A stretch of DNA of 64,000 nucleotides from DAITPV01 sp050692555 (GTDB taxonomy: Bacteria; Actinomycetota; UBA4738; CALAEC01). A model generated the notes under the pieces. It was not told the origin of the DNA and ran no database searches. It was given only the letters and a program-made list of their open reading frames with translations. A program made the position numbers and the translations under genes. How positions within the stretch are numbered: the stretch's first letter is position 1; each line of letters starts with the position of its first letter. Where the stretch lies: contig JBOGVS010000016.1 in assembly GCA_050692555.1 (NCBI GenBank), positions 1-64,000 of the forward strand, in the 5' to 3' direction. Below, in pieces: positions 31,640-40,190 of this stretch.

Positions 31640-32613
31640 GGCCGCACCTCACCGGAGCCGCGGATCACCAGCTCGGTGGGCAGAACGATCGTCCGTGGAG
31701 GCCGCTCGTCCCCACCCAAACGGGAGAACAAGAGCCGTGCGGCCTGTCGGCCCATCTCCCGGGCGTCGTGCCGGACGACGGTCACCGACAGCAGGTCGGC
31801 CAGCTCGAAGTCGTCGAAGCCGACGAGCGCGGCCCGACCTCCGACCCCGCGGATGGCTCGAACAGCCCCGACACTCGCTCGATTGTTCGTGGCGAAGATC
31901 GCCGTGGGCGGATCGGGCAGCAACAGGAGCTCGCGAGTGGCCGTTTCCGCTTCCAGGACGTCCCGGGCGCCCACCCGGATCAGCGACTCGTCCACGGGGA
32001 TATCACTCGTGGCGAACGCCTCCTGGAACCCTGCCACCCGTTCGGCGATGGTGTGGATGGTTGGAGGATCGCCCACCACGCCGATCCTTCGGTGCCCTCC
32101 GTTCAGCAGGTGCCTTGTGGCCGCGCGGGCCCCACCCACGTTGTCAATGAGGACGGCGTCCGCCTCCAGGTTGCCGGGAGGCCGATCCATGAACACGACC
32201 GGCGTCCCCCGGGACACCTCCTCCTGAAGATAGGAGTGGTCACGCCCGGCCGGGACCAACAGGAGGCCGCTGACACGGCGTTCCAGGAGGGTGCCGACCA
32301 GCTTCCGCTCGGCGACCGGGTCTTCGTCCGAGTTCCCCACGATGAGCATGTGGCGGTGCTCACGAGCGACCTCCTCGACCGCCCGGGCGATGGTCGAGTA
32401 GAAGGGGTTCCGGACGTCCTCGATGACCAGGCCGGCGGTTGCGGCTCGCTGTCGCCGCCTCAGGCTCCGGGCCAGGTCGTTGGGCCGGTAGCCCAGCGCG
32501 GCGATGACCTCCCTCACCCGGGCGGCCCGCTCCGCCCCCACCCCCGGCTCGTCGTTCACCACGCGAGACACGGTCTTCAGGCTGACGCCCGCCGCCCTGG
32601 CCACGTCGACCAT
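31636..32613 (-). CDS. LacI-family transcriptional regulator
   Basis: A ~325-residue repressor: helix-turn-helix MVDVARAAGVSLKTVSRVVN at the N-terminus, hinge ALGYRPNDLARSLRR, then a sugar-binding core (VGTLLERRVSGLLLVPAG, GARAATRHLLNGGHRRIGVVG, VGFDDFELADLL). The usual start lies a few residues before the first HTH residue; ATG 32613 is the nearest, and a TTG further up is possible. It heads the operon, and two CG-centred palindromes lie just upstream, so autoregulation and sugar induction are likely. Confidence 0.9.
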   Translation of the reverse strand: MVDVARAAGVSLKTVSRVVNDEPGVGAERAARVREVIAALGYRPNDLARSLRRRQRAATAGLVIEDVRNPFYSTIARAVEEVAREHRHMLIVGNSDEDPVAERKLVGTLLERRVSGLLLVPAGRDHSYLQEEVSRGTPVVFMDRPPGNLEADAVLIDNVGGARAATRHLLNGGHRRIGVVGDPPTIHTIAERVAGFQEAFATSDIPVDESLIRVGARDVLEAETATRELLLLPDPPTAIFATNNRASVGAVRAIRGVGGRAALVGFDDFELADLLSVTVVRHDAREMGRQAARLLFSRLGGDERPPRTIVLPTELVIRGSGEVRP

Positions 32614-32649
32614 GGTCGGCCGCGGGTCCTGCGCGGATCTCCTCGAGGA

Positions 32650-32663
32650 TGACAACGTTGTCA
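32650..32663. promoter_or_regulatory. LacI-type operator 1
   Basis: TGACAACGTTGTCA is a perfect 14-bp palindrome centred on CG, the usual shape of LacI-family operators. It lies 37 bp upstream of the regulator ATG and overlaps a TTGACA on the minus strand. Confidence 0.7.
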
Positions 32664-32746
32664 ACAGACTCAACCACCGATTTCGGGCGGTTGTCAAATC
32701 AGGGGCGTCGAGGAACACACCGGTGGCCGAGCCGCGCCCGCCGACC

Positions 32747-32760
32747 GGATAACGTTGTCG
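32747..32760. promoter_or_regulatory. LacI-type operator 2
   Basis: GGATAACGTTGTCG shares the centre AACGTTGTC with operator 1 and matches it at 11 of 14 positions. The two centres are 97 bp apart, a distance suitable for looping. This copy lies 7 bp before the ATG of a divergent 43-codon frame. Confidence 0.6.
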
Positions 32761-32767
32761 TCGCGCT

Positions 32768-32899
32768 ATGGAAGAGACGTTCTGGTCGGCCGAGGCCGGT
32801 CGGTCGCCAGACGCGGCCACCCACATGGATCCCCACGATGCAACGGCGCGGGTCCTCGAGGCCGTCCTGGACACCACGGCACGGGGATTTCGGAGATGA
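32768..32899 (+). CDS. 43-codon frame behind operator 2, possible gene remnant
   Basis: A short open frame from ATG 32768, with a helical acidic-basic tail (DATARVLEAVLDTTARGFRR). It is divergent from the LacI operon and begins 7 bp after the second LacI-type operator. No family is recognised and no ribosome site is clear; it may be a remnant of a divergently regulated gene whose body was lost before the DrrA-like gene. It may also be chance. Confidence 0.3.
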   Translation: MEETFWSAEAGRSPDAATHMDPHDATARVLEAVLDTTARGFRR

Positions 32900-33002
32900 C
32901 GATCACGCAAGCCTGGTCAGGCGACGGCGGCTCGAGTGGAGCAACACAAGGGGTGCGATACCCTGGGGGTCAACCCGCAATCGGGTACCGGAGGAACTCC
33001 TC

Positions 33003-33989
33003 ATGACCGAACCGGCGATCCTGGTCGAGGGACTCAGAAAGAGCTTCGGTTCCGTCGTGGCTCTCGACGGGATCGACTTCGACGTCCCGCCGGCGACGGT
33101 GTTTGGGCTCCTCGGCCCGAATGGCGCCGGGAAGACCACGGCGGTACGGATCGTGACCACGATCCTGGAACCGGATGGGGGGCGGGCCGCGGTCCTGGGC
33201 CACGACGTGGTGCGGGAGGCGGAGGTGGTGCGCTCCGTCATCGGGCTGGCCGGGCAGAACGCCGCCGTGGACCCCAACCTCACCGGCCGGGAGAACCTGC
33301 GACTCATCGGACGGCTGGCCCAGCTCCCTCGGCTCCAGGTCCTGCCGCGGGCCCAGGAGCTGCTCGATCGCTTCGGACTCGCCGATGCGGGCGACCGGCC
33401 CGTGAAGACCTACTCCGGCGGGATGCGACGGCGGCTGGATGTGGCCGCCGCCTTGGTGCAGCGGCCGCCGGTGCTGTTCCTGGACGAACCCACCACCGGT
33501 CTGGACATCCAGGGCCGGAACGATCTGTGGGAGATGATCCAGGAGCTGGTCACCGAAGGCACCACCGTCCTGCTCACCACCCAGTACCTGGAGGAGGCCG
33601 ACAGGCTAGCCGACGACATCGCCGTCGTCGACGTGGGACGGGTGATCGCCCGGGGCACCCCGGCCGAGCTGAAGGACCGGCTCGGGGGCACGGTCATCGA
33701 GATCGAGATGGCGGACGAAGTCCGGGCAGCCCGAGCTGAAGACGTGCTGGGTCGGCTGGGCGCCGGCGACCCGGAGCGCGAGGGGACCACCATCCGCCTC
33801 GCGTCCGACGCTGGGCCACGTGCCTTGATCGATGTGCTCCGGTCCCTTGACGGCGAGGATCTGTCCCCCATCCGCCTGGCCGTGAGAGAACCGAGCCTCG
33901 ACGACGTGTTCCTGTCTCTTACCGGCCGGCACGCCGAGCCGCAACCGGAACCCGATCAGGAGCTCGTCCACACGGGAGGCGCCGAATGA
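33003..33989 (+). CDS. DrrA-like ABC exporter ATPase
   Basis: A 328-residue ATPase of the daunorubicin-resistance/ABC-2 class. Walker A GPNGAGKTT (about 38-46), signature YSGGMRRRLD, Walker B VLFLDEPTTGLD and LTTQYLEEADRLAD are typical; the C-terminal extension with VREPSLDDVFLSLTG is the DrrA C-terminal mark. ATG 33003 follows CCGGAGGAACTCC. It overlaps the membrane partner by ATGA. It is likely an exporter of a drug or lipid-like compound. Confidence 0.92.
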   Translation: MTEPAILVEGLRKSFGSVVALDGIDFDVPPATVFGLLGPNGAGKTTAVRIVTTILEPDGGRAAVLGHDVVREAEVVRSVIGLAGQNAAVDPNLTGRENLRLIGRLAQLPRLQVLPRAQELLDRFGLADAGDRPVKTYSGGMRRRLDVAAALVQRPPVLFLDEPTTGLDIQGRNDLWEMIQELVTEGTTVLLTTQYLEEADRLADDIAVVDVGRVIARGTPAELKDRLGGTVIEIEMADEVRAARAEDVLGRLGAGDPEREGTTIRLASDAGPRALIDVLRSLDGEDLSPIRLAVREPSLDDVFLSLTGRHAEPQPEPDQELVHTGGAE

Positions 33990-34801
33990 GCACGGGCACC
34001 GCCACCTGGTCCACCCCCGCGCAGCGCCTGGGGGTCAGTCGCGTTGCCGGCGCCGCCAGGGACTCCATGGCCGTGGCTTGGCGAAACCTGATCCACCTGC
34101 GCCGGGTTCCCCAGCTCCTGGTCTTCTCCACCATCCAGCCGGTGATCTTCGTCCTGATGTTCCGATACGTCTTCGGCGGGGCCATCGACACCGGCCCGAT
34201 CCCCTACGTGGATTACCTGATGCCGGGGATCTTCGTGCAGACGTGTGTGTTCGGGGCTATGGGAACGGCGGTCGGCCTGGCCGCGGACCTGAAGACCGGC
34301 CTACTCGAACGGTTCCATGCGCTGCCGATGGCCCGCTCTGCGGTCCTGGCCGGACGAACCGGCGCCGACCTGTTTCGGAACGTGTTCGTGGTGGCCTTGA
34401 TGAGCGCGGTGGGATTCGCCGTGGGCTTTCGGGTCCACACCGACGCGATGGCCTTCCTGGGCGGCATGCTGCTGGTGCTCCTGTTCGCCTACTCCCTGTC
34501 GTGGGTGTTCGCCACGCTCGGGCTTGTGGTCGGTGACCCCGAGTCGGCTCAGGCGGCGGCCTTCCCGGTCATCGCTCCGCTGGTCTTCGCCTCATCTGCC
34601 TTCGTGCCCGTAAGCAGCATGCCGGGCTGGCTCCAGGGCTTCGCGGAGCACCAGCCGGTATCCGTGACGGCCTCGGCGGTTCGAGACCTGGTGCTGGGGT
34701 TCCCGGCGACCTCCCACGTCATTCAGTCGGTGGCGTGGAGCGCGGGCATCTTGCTGGTCTTCGCGCCGATCGCCGTCCGCCGCTACCGCCGCGCGGTGTA
34801 G
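33986..34801 (+). CDS. ABC-2 type membrane permease (DrrB-like)
   Basis: A 271-residue membrane protein with six hydrophobic segments in the ABC-2 pattern: FSTIQPVIFVLMFRYVFGG, YLMPGIFVQTCVFGAMGTA, and the segment LVFASSAFVPVSSMPGWLQ that matches the conserved ABC2_membrane PF01061 motif. It forms the channel for the ATPase upstream (overlap ATGA). The gene pair stands alone between two minus-strand operons. Confidence 0.9.
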   Translation: MSTGTATWSTPAQRLGVSRVAGAARDSMAVAWRNLIHLRRVPQLLVFSTIQPVIFVLMFRYVFGGAIDTGPIPYVDYLMPGIFVQTCVFGAMGTAVGLAADLKTGLLERFHALPMARSAVLAGRTGADLFRNVFVVALMSAVGFAVGFRVHTDAMAFLGGMLLVLLFAYSLSWVFATLGLVVGDPESAQAAAFPVIAPLVFASSAFVPVSSMPGWLQGFAEHQPVSVTASAVRDLVLGFPATSHVIQSVAWSAGILLVFAPIAVRRYRRAV

Positions 34802-34822
34802 GTCGACCGGCTCCGGACTCCT

Positions 34823-36328
34823 CTACCGGGTGATCGTGACCTGCACGGCTCCCGGGCCGGTGGTCCGGAGCCTGAGAAGGGCCGCGCCGGGGGCAGAGGT
34901 GATCCGGGCCGGGCCGGTGACGGTGACCTGGTAGCCGCCCGGGTAGTGGCGGGACACCGGCACGAAGACCTCGGTGGGGGCGCGGATGGAAGGATCCGTC
35001 TCGTAGGCCAGCTCGAACAGTCTGTCCTCCCGGTCCGGGTGGAAGGCGTACGAGGTTGGGACTCCCGCGACCGCCCTCGGGTATGGGCGCACCAGCACGT
35101 CGAGCTTCTCCTGCTTGACGTTGTCGCCCTCCGGCGGCAGGGACAGGTCGTGGACGATTCCTTCGTGGGGGCGCTCACAGCACACGTCCCGATTCCAGTA
35201 GGACCAGTACTGCCAGGACATCATGTGGCGGTCCGCGGCCTCCACGTCGCGCAGCAGCGAGCCCAGCTCATCCGTCGCTCCGAACTCCGACAGGAGCAGA
35301 GCGTCGCCGGTGCGCTCGGCCTGGGCCTCCGCTCGGTCGAACGGCCGGTCGATCCCCAGGGGGCAGGCCAGGGGCCCGAGGATGTCCCCGGGAAGGCCCA
35401 CCGTGGATCCCAGGCAGTACACGTGGAAGGAGAACCCGGCGTTGTCGTCGCCGGTGTCCCCGATGCTCACGTCGGCTCCCCCACCGAAGATCGGGTGGGT
35501 CTCGTAGAACACCAGCTTGGTGGGATCGGCCTTCCGGATCTCATCGAACACCCGCCGGGAGAACTCGGTGACCTGGGCGTCGAACAGCGGGCAGCCGTTG
35601 GGGTTGAGACAGGTGGTCCACTGACTGCCCGGCCAGGCCTCGTTGAAGATGTCGTATCCGAGGACGGCCGACTCCAGCCGAAGCCGGATGGCGGCCTGGC
35701 GCCACGCCGTGGCGAAGGCATCCTGGAGCGGCGTCCCGTCGCCGGCGGGGTCGTTGGCCCAGAAATGGTCGTAGGCCCGCCACAGGGCGGCCATCACGAA
35801 GTAGTTGCCGGGGAACCCCGCGTCGGGCTGGGCCGGGAGCCCGTCGTCCTGGACCGCCCAGTCGGGGAACCCCTCTCCGCTGAACCGCTCGTTGAACAGG
35901 TCCTGGTGGAAGTCGACCAGGACGTGGATGCCGTGGCGTCCGAGCATCCGTGCCGTGCGGGCGATGGACTCCAGATAGGCCTCGTCGTACCCACCTCGTT
36001 CCGGCTCGAGACCCTTGTAGATGATGCCGAGACGGACCGTGTTGAAGCCCTGAGCCGCCAGGAACGCCGCGTCGTCGGCTCCGAATCCCAGCGGTGCGGG
36101 GTCGTACGGTGCGAGCTTCGCCACCATGTTGACTCCGTGGAGAATCACGATGCGCCCCTTGGCGTCGGTGATCCACCGGTCCCGGTGTCCGAGTGGAAGC
36201 GTGAATCTCTGGAGCGGGCGGACCAGCCTGTCTTCTGGAGTCTCAGAGCGCGCCGTCGATGGGGCCGGCACACCCAGGAGGCCGAACAGGGAGACTCCGA
36301 GCAGGGCGGCGACAGCCCCTCGCCTCAT
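34823..36328 (-). CDS. secreted GH5 endoglycoceramidase-like glycosidase
   Basis: A 501-residue protein with a signal peptide (hydrophobic residues 6-22, cleavage near ApSTARS) and a glycoside hydrolase family 5 barrel. The catalytic acid/base is Glu230 in GYDIFNEAWPG and the nucleophile Glu348 in LLSEFGAT; HGVNMVAKLAPY and DFHQDLFNERF are also conserved. The C-terminal ~90 residues form an immunoglobulin-like beta domain, as in endoglycoceramidases, which cut the glycan from glycosphingolipids. Steryl-glucoside or related glycolipids are alternatives. It stands alone, next to a DrrAB exporter. Confidence 0.86.
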   Translation of the reverse strand: MRRGAVAALLGVSLFGLLGVPAPSTARSETPEDRLVRPLQRFTLPLGHRDRWITDAKGRIVILHGVNMVAKLAPYDPAPLGFGADDAAFLAAQGFNTVRLGIIYKGLEPERGGYDEAYLESIARTARMLGRHGIHVLVDFHQDLFNERFSGEGFPDWAVQDDGLPAQPDAGFPGNYFVMAALWRAYDHFWANDPAGDGTPLQDAFATAWRQAAIRLRLESAVLGYDIFNEAWPGSQWTTCLNPNGCPLFDAQVTEFSRRVFDEIRKADPTKLVFYETHPIFGGGADVSIGDTGDDNAGFSFHVYCLGSTVGLPGDILGPLACPLGIDRPFDRAEAQAERTGDALLLSEFGATDELGSLLRDVEAADRHMMSWQYWSYWNRDVCCERPHEGIVHDLSLPPEGDNVKQEKLDVLVRPYPRAVAGVPTSYAFHPDREDRLFELAYETDPSIRAPTEVFVPVSRHYPGGYQVTVTGPARITSAPGAALLRLRTTGPGAVQVTITR

Positions 36329-36373
36329 TTGTAGACAGTTCGACGGGCCGGCGCCCCTCCCCTTCCCGGAGGG

Positions 36374-37537
36374 CTACGTGGCGGCGAGGACCTCGCGGAT
36401 CAGCGGAGAGTCGGCACCCAGCACCTCGGCGAGGACTTCGCGCGTGTGCTCTCCCCGCCTGGGGGCCGGCCGAGGCTCGGCCGGAGCCCGAAGGGGTCCC
36501 CGGGCCACTCGGTAGGTACCCTCGGGAGCCCGGACCTCGGCCACCAGGCCGCGAGACCTCACGTAGGGGGTCCCGAGCGCCTCGATGATCCCCAACACCG
36601 GCGCGTGCGGCACCGGTGTGGTCCGGAGGCGCTCCGCCGCCTCGTCCGTGGTGAGCGTGTTCAGGGTCTCGGCGATCCGGGCCTCGACTTCCTCCCGCCG
36701 TTCGAGCCGGCCGTCGTTGTGAGCCAGCTCGGAACGGGCCAGGAGGTCGTCGAGCCCCAGGGCCCGGCACAGAGGAGGCCAGAACTTGTCCTCCAACGCG
36801 CCCACGGCGATCCAGCCGTCGCTGGTGGGGAACGCCCCGTACGGAACCTGGCGGTGATGCCCCGATCCAACCTTGGGCGGCTCCTGGCCGGTGCCCAGGG
36901 CGGAGGTGGCCATGTAGCACAGCAGCGGGAGCGTGGCATCGACCATGGGGATCTCCACGTGACGCCCGCGACCGTCACGGTCCCGGGCCAGCAGCGCGGC
37001 CACGGCACCGAGTGCGGCCCACAGCCCCGCGGTCAGGTCGGAGAGCGGCACTCCCGCGCGCACGGGAGGCCGGCCCGGCTCACCGGTGACGGCCATGATC
37101 CCCGTCTCGGCCTGGATCGTCAGGTCGAATGCCCCTTCCTCGACCCGATCGCTCTCCCGGGCATGGCCGACCACACTGACCGCGACCAGCCGGGGGTGGC
37201 GACGCAGCAGGGTCTCCGGATCCAGCCCCAGCCGGCGTCCGGTGGAGGGGCGGAAGTTCTCGACCAGCACGTCGCACCCGGCGATGAGGGCGTCGAGGGC
37301 CGCTCGACCGGCCTCGGTCGAGAGATTCAGGTACACCCCCCGCTTCCCCGTGTTCAGTGAGGAGAAGTACAGGGACCGGCCGTCCAGAAAGGGACCGATC
37401 GATCGCGCCGGATCTCCGGATCCCGTCTCCACCTTGATGACGTCCGCTCCCATCTCCGCCATGACCTGGGCACCGAACGGTCCGGCCAGGACCCGGGACA
37501 GGTCCACCACCCGAACGCCGTGAAGGAGGGAACTCAT
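36374..37537 (-). CDS. class III CoA-transferase (CaiB/BaiF family)
   Basis: A 387-residue family III CoA-transferase. The start LLHGVRVVDLSRVLAGPFG and GADVIKVE are diagnostic, and the catalytic aspartate lies in AFDLTIQAETGIMAVTGEPG (about residue 165). Such enzymes move CoA between acids such as succinate, oxalate, malate, mesaconate or carnitine. The ATG at 37537 overlaps the MmgE/PrpD stop (ATGA). It closes the branched-chain-type transporter operon and probably activates the acid that is imported. Confidence 0.9.
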   Translation of the reverse strand: MSSLLHGVRVVDLSRVLAGPFGAQVMAEMGADVIKVETGSGDPARSIGPFLDGRSLYFSSLNTGKRGVYLNLSTEAGRAALDALIAGCDVLVENFRPSTGRRLGLDPETLLRRHPRLVAVSVVGHARESDRVEEGAFDLTIQAETGIMAVTGEPGRPPVRAGVPLSDLTAGLWAALGAVAALLARDRDGRGRHVEIPMVDATLPLLCYMATSALGTGQEPPKVGSGHHRQVPYGAFPTSDGWIAVGALEDKFWPPLCRALGLDDLLARSELAHNDGRLERREEVEARIAETLNTLTTDEAAERLRTTPVPHAPVLGIIEALGTPYVRSRGLVAEVRAPEGTYRVARGPLRAPAEPRPAPRRGEHTREVLAEVLGADSPLIREVLAAT

Positions 37538-38718
37538 CGGAGGCCCGCGGCGACCAGGACGTCCTCCGCCGGCCTGTTCGGATCGTCCAGGACCCCCTCG
37601 AGACGAGAGCCCGCCAGCGCCCGGACCTTCTCCGCCAGTGCCGAGCGGTCCATCGGCCGGGCGGGCGAACCCAGAGCGGCCTCCACCCGTTCCTCCGCTC
37701 CACCCTCGGCAGCCAGCACGGCCTCGGACTCCAGGAGGGAGGGATCGGTGCGAACCTCGATCCGGCCGGCCCGCTTCCCGATGTGGGGGTCGACGTGGTC
37801 GAGGTCGTCCACGTTCGGGGGACCGTGGGCCAACGCGAAGGCGGTCAGGTAGGGGATGGAGAACTTCGCCTGGAGCCCGTCGGCAACGTCGTCGAATGGA
37901 GCGGCCTGCCGGGAAACCGGGTGCACCATGACCGTGACCCGCTCGGGCTCCTCGACCCGGTCCCGAACCCGGGTCCCGGCCTCGATGGCAGAGTGGGCCT
38001 GGAGGCAGCAGGGATACGCCTTGATCCAGTTGAGGCGTACCGCCGGCTCGTCGCCCGGCTGGAGCTCCTGCCATCGGCCACCGTAGGCGTCCTCGAACCC
38101 GGCCGACGTGGTGGGCAGGTCGTCGGGGACTCGAGCCCCGGCATCGGCCAGCCGCGCGGCCCGCAGGCCCGTGGCCGCTGCCATCCCCACCTGCAGCGAC
38201 TTCCCGTCCGACCCGAACGCGGCCCGGAGTCCCCCGGCGCCCAGCAGGGCCAGGCGGACCGCCCTCCGGCTCCTGGCCTCGTCCAGGCCCAAGAGCCGGG
38301 AGGCCGCGGTGGCGGCGCCGACCACCCCGCACACCGCGGTGGGATGCCAACCGCGGTCGTACAGCCCCGGGTGCCCGGCCCGAGCCACGGCGGCCATGGC
38401 CTCGAACCCCGCCGCATACGCATCCATGACCTGGCCCACGGAAGCCCCCGTTTCGCTCCCCAGCGCCAGAGCGGCCGGGGCGGTGGGCGCGCTGAGGTGA
38501 GCCAGCCCGGGCAGGTAGGTATCGTCGAAGTCAAGGACGTGCCCGGAGGTACCGAGGGCCACGGCCCGGTCCTCCACGCTCACCGGGTCCTTCCGGGCCG
38601 CCCTGGTGGCGGGCCGGCCCCACCCGCCCACCGCGCACGCCAGCCAGTCGAGGAGGGCCGTGACGTACCCCGCTTCGCCGGCCGGCGGCGATGAGGTGGG
38701 CGCCGGAGCCGGACGCAT
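37534..38718 (-). CDS. MmgE/PrpD family protein
   Basis: A 394-residue MmgE/PrpD protein (2-methylcitrate dehydratase, cis-aconitate decarboxylase or related isomerase). Conserved parts are GHVLDFDDTYLPGLAHLSAPTAP near residue 60, the central GWHPTAVCGVVGAATAASRLLG, and KAYPCCLQAHSAIEA. The chain is shorter than typical members (about 450), mainly at the N-terminus. It starts 1 nt after the LivF stop and overlaps the CoA-transferase start, so it belongs to the transporter transcript. Confidence 0.86.
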   Translation of the reverse strand: MRPAPAPTSSPPAGEAGYVTALLDWLACAVGGWGRPATRAARKDPVSVEDRAVALGTSGHVLDFDDTYLPGLAHLSAPTAPAALALGSETGASVGQVMDAYAAGFEAMAAVARAGHPGLYDRGWHPTAVCGVVGAATAASRLLGLDEARSRRAVRLALLGAGGLRAAFGSDGKSLQVGMAAATGLRAARLADAGARVPDDLPTTSAGFEDAYGGRWQELQPGDEPAVRLNWIKAYPCCLQAHSAIEAGTRVRDRVEEPERVTVMVHPVSRQAAPFDDVADGLQAKFSIPYLTAFALAHGPPNVDDLDHVDPHIGKRAGRIEVRTDPSLLESEAVLAAEGGAEERVEAALGSPARPMDRSALAEKVRALAGSRLEGVLDDPNRPAEDVLVAAGLR

Positions 38719-38719
38719 C

Positions 38720-39424
38720 TCAGGCCACGCCCAGGTAGGCCTCGCGGATCCGGGCGTCTGCCAGGAGGTCCCGGCTCGATCCCTGAGCGACGATGCGTCC
38801 GGTCTCCAGCACGTAACCGCGTGAAGCGATCTCCAGCGCGGCGTCGACGTCCTGCTCCACGATCAGCACCGCCATCCCCCGCTCCGGTACCTCGCGAAGC
38901 CGCTCGAGGAGCGCCTCGGCGAGGTTGGGAGCCAGCCCCAGGGACAGCTCGTCGATCATCACGAGCTGTGGCCGGCTCATGAGCCCCCGGCCGATCGCAC
39001 ACATCTGTTGCTCCCCACCGGAAAGCCGGCCGGCCACTCTGGGAAGGAGCTTCCGAAGCTGCGGAAACAGACCGAGCACCCACTCCAGGTCGGCATCCAC
39101 CTCGCCGTCCCGTCGGTGGTGGGCTCCGATGACCAGGTTCTCCTGGACGGACAGGCCCGGGAACATGTGCCTGCCCTCCGGGACATGGGCGATCCCCAGC
39201 CCGACGATCCGCTCGGGAGGGAGCCCCACGATGTCCCGGCCGTTCCACCGGACCTCGCCACCGACCGAGCGGATCTGCCCCGAGAGCGTCCGCAGGAGCG
39301 TGGTTTTCCCCGCGCCGTTCGAGCCCAGGAGAGCCACGATCTCCCGGTCCTCGACTCGGAGGTCGGTTCCCCACAGCACCTGGATCTCGCCGTAGCCGGC
39401 CTCGAGGGCCCGGACCTCAAGCAT
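38720..39424 (-). CDS. livF: branched-chain-type ABC transporter ATPase LivF
   Basis: A 234-residue ATPase of the LivF class: Walker A GSNGAGKTT (about 34-42), HVPEGRHMFPGLSV (the LivF-specific block), signature LSGGEQQM, Walker B LVMIDELSLGLAP. In typical members the Walker B line is MLDEPSxGL; here DEL replaces DEP. The 8-bp overlap with LivG suggests coupling. Substrate assignment to amino acids is by family only. Confidence 0.92.
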   Translation of the reverse strand: MLEVRALEAGYGEIQVLWGTDLRVEDREIVALLGSNGAGKTTLLRTLSGQIRSVGGEVRWNGRDIVGLPPERIVGLGIAHVPEGRHMFPGLSVQENLVIGAHHRRDGEVDADLEWVLGLFPQLRKLLPRVAGRLSGGEQQMCAIGRGLMSRPQLVMIDELSLGLAPNLAEALLERLREVPERGMAVLIVEQDVDAALEIASRGYVLETGRIVAQGSSRDLLADARIREAYLGVA

Positions 39425-40190
39425 CGGCGTCCCCCTGCCCGTCCCCTCGTCGGGTCCGGCGAGCGTAGCGCTCCCCGAGGTACGCCTCGATCACCCGTTC
39501 GTCGGCGGCGATCTCCTCGGGTGTCCCCTCGGTCAGGATCCTCCCCTCGTGGAGAACCACGATCCGATCGGACACCGCCATGATCGCCTTCACCACGTGC
39601 TCCACGGCGACCATGGTGATGCCTTCCTCCCGGAGCGACCGGATCAGCCCGACAGCCTGCTGGATCTCCTGAGGGCGCAGTCCTGCCATCACCTCGTCGA
39701 GAAGCAGGAGCTTGGGGTTCATGGCCAGCGCCCGGGCCAGCTCCATGCGCTTGGCCTCGGCCACCGTTAGCTCACCCGCGGGTGAGTCGGCCTTGCCTGA
39801 CAGCCCCACCCGGCCGAGCATTTCGTCCGCCTCTGACAGGCTGGCCCCAAGGGACCCGGCCCGCTCCGGGCCGAACATCCGCCCCACCGCCACGTTCTCT
39901 CGAACGGTCATCTCCCGGAACGGCTTCACGATCTGGAACGTCCGGGATACCCTCCGGCCGACCACTTGCCACGGCCTCGCCCCGGTGACCTCCTCACCGC
40001 CCACGAACACCCGCCCGGAGGTCGGCCGGAGGAACCCCGTGGCCACGTTGATCAGCGTGGTCTTGCCGGCGCCGTTCGGTCCGATGATGCCGACGATGGA
40101 CCCCTCTGCGATCGCGAGGGAGACGTCGGACAGGGCCTCCACCCCGCCGAAGCGGTGCGTTACACCTCGGGTCTCCAGGAGTGCGGTCAC
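39417..40190 (-). CDS. livG: branched-chain-type ABC transporter ATPase LivG
   Basis: A 257-residue ATPase of the LivG class. Walker A GPNGAGKTT (about 37-45), the LivG block SRTFQIVKPFREMTVRENV, and Walker B LLLLDEVMAGL are visible. The signature is degenerate: LTVAEAKR replaces LSGGQQR at the right place, a variation seen in some LivG relatives. The GTG at 40190 overlaps the LivM stop (GTGA). Confidence 0.92.
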   Translation of the reverse strand: MTALLETRGVTHRFGGVEALSDVSLAIAEGSIVGIIGPNGAGKTTLINVATGFLRPTSGRVFVGGEEVTGARPWQVVGRRVSRTFQIVKPFREMTVRENVAVGRMFGPERAGSLGASLSEADEMLGRVGLSGKADSPAGELTVAEAKRMELARALAMNPKLLLLDEVMAGLRPQEIQQAVGLIRSLREEGITMVAVEHVVKAIMAVSDRIVVLHEGRILTEGTPEEIAADERVIEAYLGERYARRTRRGDGQGDADA

